A stretch of 64,000 nt of DNA from Camarhynchus parvulus. Its lineage: Eukaryota > Chordata > Aves > Passeriformes > Thraupidae. Shown here piece after piece: positions 38,801 to 51,869 of this stretch (its first letter is position 1; each line of letters opens with the position of its first letter). The notes under the pieces are model-generated. The model was not told the DNA's origin, ran no database searches, and worked only from the letters and a program-made list of their open reading frames with translations. The translations under genes and the position numbers were made by a program. Location of the stretch: assembly GCF_901933205.1 (NCBI RefSeq), contig NC_044591.1:1399501-1463500 (forward strand). The letters run 5' to 3'.

Positions 38801-39020
38801 TTTGTTTTGCCTAATTCCGAGCAACATCTCGGAGTGCAAACCCTGCCCTGCAGTATTTGCAACCCAAATATTGCAGCACTGAGCTAATTTCAGGGAGCTG
38901 GCACACACCAGCAGCGACTACTGGAGTAATCAGACCAAAAAAAAAAAAAATGAAGGCGAGCTAAATTTAGGAGTAACTATGCGATGCAATATTAATAACG
39001 GATTATTTCCCTTAAAAAAA
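35820..39020. other. IFFO2 intron 1, promoter-proximal unique stretch
   Basis: No gene or mobile element recognised. 36180-36640 is AT-rich unique sequence; 38200-38620 rises in CpG toward the promoter. Confidence 0.5.
36137..36178 (+). repeat. ATT/ATC trinucleotide microsatellite
   Basis: TTATTATCATTATCATTATT and continuing; about 40 bp. Confidence 0.8.
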
Positions 39021-39023
39021 CCC

Positions 39024-39070
39024 AGATATATATATACGTATATCTATATATATATGTATATATTTTTTTT
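39024..39070 (+). repeat. TA-rich microsatellite
   Basis: ATATATATACGTATATCTAT and further TA, then a T run; about 270 bp downstream of IFFO2 exon 1, inside intron 1. Confidence 0.85.
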
Positions 39071-39332
39071 AAATTAAGCTGACAATGCCCCTTGCAAGAT
39101 CCAGGCTCTCCATCCCCCCAGGAATGGATCTCACAGTTTTCTGGGTATCAAAGGAGGTTCAATCCCACCCCCCCCAGGAAAAAAAACGCTCCAGGACCCC
39201 GGGGCGCATCCCCGGCCCGCAGCGAGCCCCGGGCAGGGGGAGCCGGTGCCCGCTGTCCCCGGGCGCTCCCGGGGAGGGCTGGCCCCGTTTCCCCGCAGTG
39301 CAGCGCGGACCGCCCGCATCCCCCATCACTCA

Positions 39333-40330
<998 letters not shown>

Positions 40331-40663
40331 GGTGCCGCAGCCGCTCCCTCCACGTGTCCGTGGGGTTCTGTGAATTCTGAGGATCCCGCGGGGTCCCCGC
40401 GTTGGCGGGCGAAGGTCCCTGAAGGAGCCCCGGGCCCGGCCCAGCCTCCCGGGACACCGCGGGGCCGGGGATCCGGACCGAACCCCGCGGGGCCGGGCGG
40501 GAGAGCGAGAGTGTTCCCCGGGCAGGAGAAGGGGTGCGGGGACACCGCAGCTCCTCCGGGAGGTGCCGGGGATGGAGGGAACCCGCAGGAGAAAATGCAT
40601 CGGGAACGGGGCTGGCCGGGCAGGGGGGAACGGGTACCAATGGAAGGAGAGAAATGTTGGGTA

Positions 40664-40735
40664 TCAGGCAGCAATATAATTTTGAATATTGGACACAATA
40701 TAATTTTGGATATTGGACACAATACAATTGCGGCT
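40664..40735 (+). repeat. Three-copy 22-26 bp AT repeat upstream of IFFO2
   Basis: AATATAATTTTGAATATTGG then ACACAATATAATTTTGGATA and ACACAATACAATTG. Confidence 0.75.
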
Positions 40736-40794
40736 GTCGGGCAGCCTGCGGGGTGGCAGAGCCTGGCACAGGGGCACACAGGAGCCGGGGCTGC

Positions 40795-40945
40795 CCCACA
40801 GGTGGCAGCGCTCGGGGCGGGCTGGGCAAGGCCTGGAGCAGCCGGGGGCTGGAATTGGAATTGTCCCTGTCCGTGGCAGGGTTGGGGACAGAAGATCTTT
40901 CAGGTCCATTCCAATCCCTCAGCGCTCTGTGATCCCACGGTTAGG
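40795..40945 (+). mobile_element. CR1 LINE, 3' end fragment
   Basis: GGAGCAGCCGGGGGCTGGAA, TCCGTGGCAGGGTTGG, AAGATCTTTCAGGTCCATTC and GCTCTGTGATCCCACG. Confidence 0.65.
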
Positions 40946-41244
40946 TCAGATCAGACTGAATTATAAACCTTGGATTTTGTTATCCCACAGCAGAGCCCTG
41001 CCTAAGTGCTAAATAACGCTGATATTATAATAATTAAGTTATTAAATGAACATTTCCCAACTGCTGCTCACGGACCTCTGGGCAATCAAAGGATATTGTT
41101 TAATTGAACGATGGGATCATTGCTCTGCTGGCGATGATGCAAGGGAAACACGGGGACAGCTCAGTCAGGATGGTGGAAAGCTGCAGGAACACTGCTCACC
41201 CAAATGTCATTTCTGAAATAAAACCGTGGGACTTGCTGGTTGTA

Positions 41245-41928
41245 TTTATATTTCTATTTTAATATATAATTTATTTCTATTTTAATATATAATTTTATAT
41301 ATTTGTATTTACCTTATATAATAATTTTTAATTTTTATTTTTAATCTATTTATTTATTATTTCTGCAGTTAGATGTATATTTCTATATTTTTGATAGATC
41401 TTATATATATTTATTTTTATTTTTAATATTTTAGATGTATTTTTAATTTTTGCATTTATATTTCTATACTTTGATATATCATATATATTTAGATATTTAT
41501 TTTATATGTTTATATGTTTATATTTTTATTCTGAATTTATATTTCTATAATTTGAAAGGGTATTATATTTATATTTATATTTATATTTATATTTATATTT
41601 ATATTTATATTTATATTTATATTTATATTTATATATGTATATGTACATGTATATGTATATGTATATGTTTATTTATAATTACATTTGTATTTATATTTAT
41701 ATTTATATTTATATCTATATCTATATTTATGTCTATATCTATATTTATAAATACTTTTATATTTATATTTGTATTTATATTTATATTTAATTTATATCTA
41801 TATCTATATTTATGTCTATATCTATATTTATAAATACTTTTATATTTATATTTATATTTATTTATATTTATATTTATATTTATATTTATATTTATATTTA
41901 TATTTTATATTTATATTTATATTTTAAC
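41245..41928 (+). repeat. (ATTTAT)n-rich tract upstream of IFFO2
   Basis: About 680 bp of almost pure A/T built from TATTTA, with interspersed TATGTA and TATCTA variants and a perfect (TATATT)n core at about 41570-41630. Strong candidate for DNA unwinding or matrix attachment (inference from composition). Confidence 0.93.
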
Positions 41929-42339
41929 CCCACTTGCTGAAACTCCAGCAGCACCTCCAGCCACGCTGAGCACCGAAACCAGGGCTCTTCAAAGGGCTCT
42001 GTTATTTAATGTGTCACTAACCTGTGTTTTGTCAGCACCTCCTGGAAAAAAAAAATAAATGTGCTGGGTGGATGTGCTTCATTAAGGGAGTGGCTCAAAG
42101 CAGCGCCTGAAGGATTTGTCTGTGCCCAGCACAAACCCTGGGCTGGCTTTGGGGGTTCCAGGAGCTCTGGGTGCCCCCAGGCAGGGCCAGGGCTCCATCC
42201 CAAACCCATCGTCCTGCCCAGGAATGTTCTCCTGCTCTGGGCTGCCTTGCAGAGCCACAGAAACACCCAGAAAAGGCAAAATTGGCTCAAACTGCCCGGA
42301 TTGAGGGCACTGTTTGGGGCAGCAGCTGGCCAGGGGTGG

Positions 42340-42490
42340 GTTTGTCCAGATTTGGGAAATTCCACGGCTTGGAACCACCTGGGGATGGGATGGGATGGGA
42401 TGGGATGGGATGGGATGGGATGGGATGGGATGGGATGGGATGGGATGGGATGAGCCTCAAGGTCCCTTCCAGCCCAAACTGGGCAGGATT
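42340..42490 (+). mobile_element. CR1 LINE 3' end expanded by a GGGAT microsatellite
   Basis: CTCAAGGTCCCTTCCAGCCC and AAACTGGGCAGGATTTTCTGG form the CR1 terminus. The G-A-T-G stretch normally preceding it has become (GGGAT)n at 42384-42452. Confidence 0.6.
42384..42452 (+). repeat. (GGGAT)n microsatellite, about 13 units
   Basis: Perfect ATGGG pentamers inside a CR1 3' end. Confidence 0.95.
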
Positions 42491-42499
42491 TTCTGGATT

Positions 42500-44340
42500 T
42501 CCCTGGGTTTGGCACCTCGCTGGTGGTGCTGGAAGGAGCTGAGGGATTGCAGAGACCCATGGTCAGCAGCTGGGGAAATCCAGCTGAGTTTTGGTTTAAT
42601 TTTTTATCATTTTTCCCCCTTCCTTTTATTTTTTATAACTTTTATCCTTTTTGTTTTAATTTTTTATCATTTTTTCCCTTGGGGAAGCACCCGAGGGGGG
42701 ATAAACCAGGCAATGAAGGGTTTGGCTCCTGCCCCGTGATCTTGCAGCTCCCTGGATCCACCAGCACCCATCCCGAGGTCATTAAATCTAATTATTCCTT
42801 TACCTAATGAGCTCCAGCCCCTCCCTGGGACAGCCACGGTCACCCCCAGGGTCCCCCCGTGCTGTGGCCTCGCTGAATCCCCCTGAATTAATGACAGACA
42901 TTAATTAATTCACCCTGGCAGGGGGAGATGGGAACGGCCACCCTGTGGCTGGGGATGTTCCTGCCAGGAGAGGGGAGAAATAAGGGAGCCCTGATTGTTG
43001 GGCCAGGCAGGAAAAGGGCCCTGGAAAGGGAAATGGGGCTGGTGCTGAGGGCAGCGACTCTCCATGGCAATGCCAACCATAATGACAACACACATTTGTT
43101 TGTTTGTTGGGGTTTTTGTTTGTTTGCTTGATGGCTTTGCTCCCACCCGCTTCACCCAAACTCAGGCTGGAGCAGGATTGGGGTATCCAGGCCCTTGCAT
43201 TTGGTTTTGCACTCTTTTTTTCTGGTTTTGCACTCATTTTCTTTTCCCTTTGGCAGCTCCCTGTACTCCCCAACCTCGGGGACCGTTTTCAGAGCTGCTC
43301 TCTAAAAATGGGCTCCGATTTTTAGTGTGAATTTTCCTGGGGCTGGCTGCATCCTTTGAGGCTCTGTTAGTCTGGCACTCATGGAAAGTTATTTTTCCTT
43401 GGTAAAATCACCATTTTCCAGTCAAATCGAGTGTTCTGGAGTGACTTTAAGATGCTTGTATCCCCATTTGTCTGTTTAGCCCAGAAATGAGTTTTACAGC
43501 TGTAAGAATGGTTCTGGGAGCTTTTCAGAAACTGCACTTGCTGCCCCACATCCCCCTCGTGGACCGGGCTGCCTGCAGCACAGACAGACAGCAGGACAGA
43601 GCTCTCCTTTGCTTTCAGCTGGGCTTGGTTAGCTGAGGCACAGAAGTTCCCCGGACTGTGCATTTTCTTTTTCTTTGGACCTGTTTGAACCTGCTCTGCA
43701 CTGAACACCCCAAAGAGCACCAGGAGCTCTCACCTGTGGTCACCTGGGCCTGGAGGGACTGATAAGAGACTGATAAGAGACTGAGTGAGCTGAGCTACAG
43801 CCCAAGGAGGGACTCTGTGAGTTTGCCATCTCTTCAGAACAGTGAGAGGTTCCATAGTTTAATATTGTCCATTTTTGGTGCAGGTGAATGCTTTGCCTGT
43901 TAATAAAAAGGTTTTTTCCACTTTTCTCCAAGGAAATCTTTTCCCCAACCAGTCGGAGGAGGGGCTGCTGGAATCTGCTTTTCTAGAGGAACCCTTTGGA
44001 GGTTTCCCCCAGATTTGCCCTAAACCAGGACACCAACCCAAACCCACCCCAGGGTGCTGCTCCCGGGGCTGGTGGCATCACCGGGGTTGGTTTGTGTGCT
44101 TGCACAAAGCTCCCTCTGAACTGAGCAAAATTGCTCTGGTTCAACACCCACAGAACTCCCCAGACCCCCCAAAAGCCCCTCAGTGACTGCAGGGGCTCCT
44201 GCTGGGCTGGGATTTTCTCATCATTTTCTCATTTTTCACATCAGGTGAGGCTGCAGCCCCTGAATCTCCCCCAGCCCCTTCCCATCCCTGGGGCCTCAGC
44301 CCTGTGGGACTGTCTGAAAACAGAGCCAGACAAAATCCAG
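42500..44340. other. Intergenic unique stretch
   Basis: T-rich tracts at 42590-42680 and 43090-43260 but no recognised gene or element. Confidence 0.5.
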
Positions 44341-44344
44341 GCAA

Positions 44345-44700
44345 ATCATTTATTTATTGAAGGGGTTTCAGGTGCATCTCGGGCAGACAAAGCCCCCCAG
44401 GGGCTGCACCCAAAAATGGACCACAGCTCACTCACGGGTTTTCACACTTTTATCACTTTGGTCCATTTGCATGTTGGGGGTTAATCCTCCAATTCCAGCT
44501 TCAGCTAATGAAGTCATTCACCCCAAGTTTGCTCCCCCAGCTCCCTTTTGTTTAATCTCTGGGGCCTGAGGCAGTGAGGTGTCCTTGAGTGCCAGGCCTG
44601 GAGAGGAATTGCTGTGTGTGCCCCAAACGGGAGAGCAGCAGCTGGCACTGCGTGTGGGGTTTGGAGTTCTGCACTAAAGAACTGCAGGGTTATATTACAA
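44345..44700 (-). mobile_element. Solo LTR, family D, second copy
   Basis: Partner of 22595-22985. TTTATTTATTGAAGGG at the left end gives AATAAATAAA on the minus strand. It lies immediately left of a family C LTR, which shares the phrase GCAGTGAGGTGTCCTTG at the junction. Confidence 0.65.
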
Positions 44701-44777
44701 ACTACAAACTGCAAATACAAATAATAAAAAATGTATTAAATGAATATATGAAATCCTGAGGCAGTGAGGTGTCCTTG

Positions 44778-45153
44778 TGTCGCAGACATCTTTTATGAAA
44801 AATCCTTTCCTTAGGACTTTTCCTCCTGAGAAGCTGAGAGGCCTCAGGAACAAAATGTAACCAATGATTATCTGCTGCTGTGGAATGCAACAGGTGCATC
44901 TGTGATTGGTCTCATGTGGTTGTTTCTAATTAATGCCAAACACAGTCAGCTGGCTCAGACTCTGTCTGAGACAGAAACTTTTGTTATCATTCTTTCTTTT
45001 GCTATTCTTAGCTAACCTTCTGATGAAATCCTTTCTTCTATTCTTTTAGTATAGTTTTAATATAATACATATAATAAAATAATAAATCAAGTCTTCTGAA
45101 ACATGGAGTCAGATCCTCGTCTCTTCCCTCATCCTCGGTCCCAGGGTGCCATC
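44778..45153 (+). mobile_element. Solo LTR, family C
   Basis: Begins TGTCGCAGACATC and carries an AATAAA-type signal near 45075-45090, as expected upstream of the R/U5 junction. It is the better preserved partner of the copy at 368-745. It abuts the family D LTR on its left, so retroviral insertions are stacked here. Confidence 0.75.
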
Positions 45154-45179
45154 AATCCCATCCCAGCCCTGATTTTGGC

Positions 45180-46450
45180 AGCAAAGCCTCTCCGAGCCCA
45201 GCAGCTCCGGTGGGAAGGGGGGGCAGGATCTGCCCTGCCCGGGCACGATGGGCAGAGCCGGGCACAGAGCCGGGCGCAGCCCCGGAGCCTCCGGGCTGAC
45301 TCAGCGCCACCGAAACAGCCGCGGTGCCACCAGGGCCGGGCCCTGCGGGTGTCACCGGCCGGGCAGGGTGACCCGGGTCAGCCCCGGGTGGTTCCGTTCC
45401 GGGAACCTTTGGATGTGCCGGGATCTCCACCCGGGCTCAGAGGCGTTTGTGGAGCTGCTGCTGGCGGCGCGTGGGAGGGATGAGCTCCACAGGGCAGCAG
45501 CTTCTCCTCGCCGCACCTTTCTGCCTTTAAAGGAGATTTCTCCTCCCCAAGCCGTGTTTGCTCCCCGGCTTTGTCCCCTCCCTGTCCCGGCGGCTCTGGG
45601 ACAGAGAAGCCGCTGCCGAAACCCGGCACCTCCTCCCAATGTCACTGTAGGACACGAAACAACACGCCACGCACACACACCGCTGTTCTCAAGGCAAAAA
45701 AGGGAAATTTATTTCTTGACTCCAACATTTATAGATTTCTAAAAGTGACAGTGGATTGGAGGGTGACAGTGCCACCTCTCCAATGACGCTGGATAATCAC
45801 AGTCTATCAAATTTCTCTTCTTCCATAAAAGAATGCAAAACAATGAGTTATTTACAGAAAGTGTGTGAGAAAGTTCGTTACAATAATGTCAACACCAGAA
45901 GGCTTAGAAAATCTTAAAAAATCAGGGCGGCAGGTTTGTTCCTGCAGTCACAAAAACCTCATTTACCCGCATTTGGTTTTTTGTGGGTGTCAGCAGCACA
46001 AACCAGAGCCGGCCCGAGGAGGGAGGATGCTCCTGCACAGCCCAGGATCGGGGATGCGCGGGTGGGACCGGGCCCAGCCCGGCCGCACTGATCTCCTCCA
46101 TGGAGAGGTGTCAATATTTTGCAAACAAAGCCGCAGCCGCGGGCGCAGCCCCGGAGGGCGGAGGAGATGAAGGTGCCGAGCGGAGCATCCGCGCTCGGGG
46201 CGCGCCGCAATTTCCCTGGAGACGGCGGCAGCGCTCTCTGCTTCCTTAGGAACCAAACATTTCATCCGCCTTGAGTAGGGCGGCAAATATGCGGGACGGG
46301 CCCGGACAGGCGGCCCGGGGGTGCCCCGGGGCGGGATCGCTCCGGCCGCGGCTCCGGGACCATCCCGGGATGCGCTGCGCGATCCGGGCGTGCCCACGCC
46401 AGCGCTGCCACCCCAAATGCTCCAACTCCGCATTCTGCAGGAGCGTGGCC
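45180..46450. promoter_or_regulatory. Orphan CpG island between IFFO2 and UBR4
   Basis: Dense CpG resumes at about 45240-45640 and 45990-46440, interrupted only by a solo LTR (45640-45932). No ORF with recognisable homology and no neighbouring gene start accounts for it. A partial CTCF-like core (CCACCAGGG at about 45327) is present. It could be a promoter of an unannotated transcript, an insulator, or an enhancer. Confidence 0.5.
45640..45932 (-). mobile_element. Short solo LTR, family F, inside the orphan CpG island
   Basis: A 293-bp element; its reverse complement matches 51932-52215 (TTAAGATTTTCTAAGCCTTC, TTGGAGAGGTGGCACTGTCA, CCTATAGTGACA-type end). Inserted into CpG-rich DNA. No clear target duplication. 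Confidence 0.8.
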
Positions 46451-46839
46451 TGATTAATTCAAGTGCAGGATGATTTTAAATTAACAGAATAAATGATTTC
46501 TGTCTCGTTGTTGCCCCAAACTTTGCTGGGTTGAGCGGCGCCCAAAGCTCCGAGCACTGAGGGGGGTAAAGTTGAATTGGGATTTATTTTTAACTCCCTG
46601 CATAAGCCTCCCCTCCAGAAGCCATTGGCTGGTTCTGTTCCTTGCTTGCACCGTGGGGTTTTAGCCTGGCTGGTTTTGCAGGACACGGGGAGAAGAAAAA
46701 CTTCGCGGTGGGAGCTGTGAGGGATCTGGGCGCGATCGGGAACGTGGGGCTGGGAGCGCCCGAGCATCCCCGGCACCGCCCTCCTGTCCCCTCCTGTGCC
46801 CGGCAGGGACAGCGGGGCTGGCCCGGGGAGGGGACACCG

Positions 46840-47420
46840 GGGCACCCACAGGGACACGGGGACAGCACACCTGGAGCACTCACAGGGACACCAGGATCTG
46901 TCCTGAGGGGGGACATCTCACCGGGACACTCACAGGGACACCAGGACGTTTTACCTGGGACACTCACAGGGACACCGGGGTTTGTCCCGAGGGGGGACAT
47001 CACACCCGGGGACACCACAGGGACACAGGGACAGCACACCTGGGGCACCACAGGGACACGGGGACATCACACCTGGGACACCACAGGGACACTGTGACAC
47101 ACAGGGACGATTCACAAACACTGGGATTTGTCCCGAGGCGGGAGAGCTCACGTGGGGCACCCACAGGGACACCAGGACATCACACTTGGAGCATTCACAG
47201 GGACACCGGGGGTTGTCCCGTGGGGGAATATCTCATCTGGGGCACCCACAGGGCCACAGGGACCTGTCCCGAGGGGGGACATCACACCTGGAGCATTCAC
47301 AGGGACACGGGGACATCTCACCTGGAGAACTCATAGGGACACCGGGGTTTGTCCCGAGGGGGGACATCACACCTGGAGCATTCCCAGGGACACCGGGACA
47401 TCTCCCCTGGAGCTCTCGGG
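46840..47420 (+). repeat. Minisatellite CACAGGGACACCAGGACATC, about 34-38 bp
   Basis: About 16 units with variants CACCTGGGACA, GTCCCGAGGGGGGACATCAC and GGAGCATTCACAGGGACAC. Joins the orphan CpG island on its right side. Confidence 0.93.
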
Positions 47421-47569
47421 TTTCCCCCCGGCCCGGGGATGCTCCGCCCGCCCCCGCGGTGTCGCTGCCGCGAGTCCCGGCGCTTTGGAGCGGTTCCCTG
47501 CCGCCTCTCCCCGCTCCCCGCGCTGGTTCCGCGGGAGCGGAGCTCGGGTGGAGCTGCTGAGAGCAGCAG

Positions 47570-49840
47570 GGCGGCTGCAGGAAGGGCCGGCCCAGTGCCC
47601 TGGGCTCCGGTGGCACCCTCGGTGCCTGGTGTCACCCCTGGCCATGGGCTGGCTGCCATCAAACGTTAGCAATAATTACAGGATGCTGCTGGGTTCGCTC
47701 ATTAAATGGGATTGAAAAGAGCGGCCGGGAGAAGCCGCAGGGATGGAGCCGCGCGGTGTCCCAAACACGGACACAGCGCTGGGAACTCGCTGAGCTCCTC
47801 CAGGCCGGGACACGCAGGGACAGCCCCGAACCCGGCCGGGCTGAGCACGGGCTGAGCACGGGATGCACTCGGGGCCGTCACTGGGGCCGAGCCCCACAGG
47901 GCTCCAGGCTGCACCCCGAGCCCTTTCCCATCCCAATCCCGCACCCCAATCTCCTGTCCCAGCCCTGACTCTGCCCAGGGCAGCTGCTGAGCGTGGCTGA
48001 GGCGCTGCTGGCGCCGCACCTGGGAAAGAACCAGCGGGGCTGTGATTAATGACAGTAATTATCGGGTTATCTTCGTTAGGGCAGGGACCTCCCTCTCTGA
48101 GGCACTCGGGCCCCAGAACCCCATTAATGAGAGGGTGTCCCTGGCTGCCCTGCCCTGCCCTCCTCCCCCAAACCCAAACATCTCCTGTATCCCCTCTGCA
48201 GCCCCCACGGCAGGGAAAGGTGGGAAAGGAGTCAGACCCAACATCCCTGGCAGGAGCAGCCAGGACTGAACACGGTGTTCTTTGTTGTTTATTTTAAAAG
48301 CTCAGCCTCTCTCCATAAGTCAAAGCTGAACTTAAAGCACAAACACCTGAATTTTTCCAATTTCTACTTAATATTTGCCCTGGTTAATGTCACCCACCCA
48401 CTGGAGAAGGGCTGCAGGGAAGCGTTATCCTGATTCTCCAGCGGCTAAACAATTCCAGCATATCCCCTGGGGGTGGGCTGGGGGGGATGGCAGCAGCCCC
48501 AGGAGGGCAGAGCTGGGCTCTCTCACCATTCCCACCTCTCCTGCAGCTCCAGGGACATTTGAGGGTCCCCCGGGGCTGCCCCAGCCTTGGCTGGGCTCTC
48601 CCCCAGCCCCGTGATTCACCCACACAGGGTTTGAGCTTCCCAGGGGAAGGGACCAGGCTGAGTCAGGCTGAGGAGTGCCAGGGTGGGGATTCCTTTCCTC
48701 CTTTCCAGAAGGAAAGCTCTGATTTTTGGAGCCTTGTGAGGTCCTGATGCTCCCAGGGGGAAGGGAAGGGGCAGGAAGGCTCCGCAGCATCCAAGAGTGA
48801 GGATCAGGGAGCAGAACGTGTCTGATCCCTCCTGGGCTCGGTGGCAGCAGAGGGAGAAAATCCCTGTGGGACGGGAGGGAGGTTGTAATTCCCACTGCAC
48901 ACCCGGGACCTGCAGGAACAGGGCCTGGCTGCAGGAACAGCGCTGAGCACGGCAGGATCCTGCTCAGGAAAGGTTTCACAAGCACCAGATAAATAAAATC
49001 CTCCCAGAGGCACATCCAGAGCTCCCCACACACCCCAAAACCTCTTTGGGGGCAGTGCCTGAAGGTCCCCAACCTGCCTGGGGTTAAAGCACAGCACAGG
49101 GGCTTCCCCTCCACGTGTCCTTTGTACCATTTGATGGAGAATTTCCCCCAAAGGATCTTCTGCTGCTGACACACTCCCCTTTGGGAGAGGAGGGGGATCC
49201 CCAGGGTTTGGATAAAGGGCTGGAGCTGGTTCCTCCCCAGCTGCTGATGTGAAGGGCTGGGATCAATCCTGCAAAGAAATCTGCCAATAGGGATTTAATA
49301 ATTATTTTTTTCCCTCCTGGAAACAAGGGAGTGACCATTCCTGGAGGCTCAGCTGGCTGCCCTGGCTGTTCCCACCAGCCTGGAGAGCCAGGGGCGACGT
49401 CCCTGAGGTGATTTTGTCCTCAGTGCACCCAGGACCCTTTTCCAGCCCTCCTGGTGAGCCCAGAGTTTGTTTTTCCCTGATCCTCGATCCCTCACACCTG
49501 AGCTGTGACTCACCCCCACCTGGATGGCAGCGTGGCCGTGCAGCACACGAGTCAAGGCCAATCTGATTTTCCTACCAGGGAGCAGAACCGTGACCCAGGG
49601 GTGGCTCCTGCCCAGCCTCGGGAGGTCCCTGGGTGCTTTGGGAGCCTCCTGGGGCTGCAGGGGGGCCTCTCATGGGGCCTCTCCCCAGAGCAGCTCCAAA
49701 CCGGCCTGCTCACTGCAGGAGTGAATTCGGGAGCCTGCACTTGGTGCCTTTGAGCTCCTTTCTGTCACTCAGGGCCTGGAGGGTCCCTGGGCTGTGACCT
49801 GAGCAGGATCCAGCCCTGGGCTGGCCCAAAGGCCAGGAGG
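47570..49840. other. Intergenic unique stretch
   Basis: Some CpG richness up to about 47960, then ordinary sequence. No gene recognised. Confidence 0.5.
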
Positions 49841-49849
49841 GAGCCCTGC

Positions 49850-50040
49850 AGGATTTCCCCTGCAGGATTCACCCTGCAGCACTCACCCTGCAGGATTCAC
49901 CCTGCAGGATTCACCCTGCAGCACTCACCCTGCAGGATTTCCCCTGCAGGATTCACCCTGCAGACTCACCCTGCAGGATTCCCTCAGGATACTAGCACCC
50001 TGCAGGATTTCCCCTGCAGGATTCACCCTGCAGCATTCCC
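49850..50040 (+). repeat. CTGCAGGATTCACC minisatellite
   Basis: About 13 units of 13-15 bp; most contain CCTGCAGG/CTGCAG palindromes. One decayed stretch (CCCTCAGGATACTAGCACCC) interrupts it. Confidence 0.9.
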
Positions 50041-50044
50041 TGGG

Positions 50045-51865
50045 TGCACCCAGGGCCTGCAGGCCCCTGCAGCATGGCCAGACCATCAATCCTGCAGAAC
50101 CTGGAGGAAAATGTGGGATTCCATCCAGCTCTGGGGCACTGCAGCCCCAGGATGTCCCCACCACGTCCCTCGAGTCTTGCCATGTCCTGGAAGGTGCCAC
50201 AGACTCAGGTCCAGGGAGGAAATTCCCTTTTCCTCCAGTGGAAAAAGGCCAGGGGATGTTCTGTGGCGCTGGAACTCGCTGTGTTTATGGGCAGCAGCTC
50301 CAGCCCTGGTTGTGTGAAAACATTTCCAGGGAATTGCAGAGACACAAAGCAGGAGGGTTTGGTGGGAAGAGGCAGAGGAGCAGGGAAGGGCCCTGAGCTG
50401 GGAAAGGGAATTGCAGGGGAGGAGCAGCAGGACAGGGAAAGCAGCACAGAGCGCCCAGGGAAGGTCAGGGCTCTGGTCACCTCAGCAGCTGGGGGGGCAG
50501 CAGGTCCCTGCTCTCCCCAGGTTTAATTAATCCCCACATTAATTAAATCCTGGAGCCCAACCCAGCGCAGGGATGTCAGAAATTCGGGGAGCTCCTGCCC
50601 ACAGTCAGGTTCAAAGCAATCCCACAGCTCATCCAGCCTCTCCTGCATCACAAAGGGCTTCTTTCCCCCAAATAATGTCTTCGGTAAATAAATGAATTTT
50701 TTTGGAGAGGGGGTTGACTCTCTGTTGTGCAGCTCATGGTTCAGCTCATCACTTTGAGTAATTTCAACCATTCTGAGACATCTTCCCTCAGTTTTCTCAT
50801 TCCTAATTTAAGTAACAAACTCCCCAAAGTCTTTGCTGACCTCCCAGCCCCAGCCCAGGCGATTTTGGAGCCTTTGTGCAGCACTGAGAACGTTGAGGGC
50901 TCTCTGTGGCCTGGACCAGCTGAACTTCCCAAAGCACTCCCCTTTTGTTCTTGTCCTCCCCTCCTCTGCTGGGGGCGTTATTGTCACCCTCAGTCCCTCC
51001 CAGGCCCATCTGCTGCCCAGCACTGTCAGGATGTTCCCACCTTCTCTCCAGCCCTGGCTTGTCCCTAAACCACAGCCCCGGGCAGGGAGCCACTGCTTGC
51101 ACCACCTTGATTTTCCATTTATTTTCCAAAATCCATCTCTGGGCCTCTGCAGAGCGCCCGGGACAGCTCTGGGGAGCTTTTGCAAGAACAGTTTCAGAGC
51201 TCCCTCTGAGGTGCCACCTCCTGTGTGTCACTGATGCCGAGCAGGGCCCAGGTTGTGCTGCTGGCAGCCCTGAGGATCTGCCCCAGCTGAGGGGAGAACT
51301 CAGGCTTTGCCTGCCAGGAGCCCCAGAGCTCCTGAATCTGCTTTGCCGGGAGATCGGGGCCAGCACAAGTGGGCACAGCAGGATTGCCAGCCTGGGCTCT
51401 GCTGGGCTCCCTGGCCGGGGCACCCCCAGGCTGTGGCTGCAGAGCACCAGAGCTGCTTTGGGCAGCACGGAGCCCGAGCAGGGGAGGGAGGCAGCCTGGG
51501 GCTCCTGCAGCTCCCAGCCCTGCCCAGCCCCTGCTCCACAAACGGCAGAGCCAGAACACGGTGCGGGCTCCGTGCTGGGAGCCTTGAGCAGCACAGCCCC
51601 ACAGCCCAGGCTCTGGGGGCTGCTCCCAGCACTGGGGCACCTCCGGCAGGGCTGGGGGGGTTGGCACTGCCCAGGCTGCCCCAGTGACTCTGCAGCCACC
51701 CTGAGCAGCCCAGCCGCAGTTTGGAGCAGGTTCTGTTGGCTCTGCAGGGCTCCCTCAGAGCTGTGCAGGTGCTCTGATGTGGTTCAGGGCAGCAGAGGTG
51801 CAGGGCTGCTGCTCCAAAGAGCCACCAACTCCACAGCAGCGCCCTCCTGCAGCTCTCAGGGCCAG
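50045..51865. other. Intergenic unique stretch
   Basis: GC-rich sequence with many chance ORFs; none shows a recognisable family. Confidence 0.5.
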
Positions 51866-51869
51866 GCAG

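Noticed and set aside
50523..50771. 82-codon minus frame that looks protein-like (KKFIYLPKTLFGGKK)
   Set aside because: No family recognised, single exon-sized frame between genes with no splice or promoter evidence; I cannot support it as a gene.
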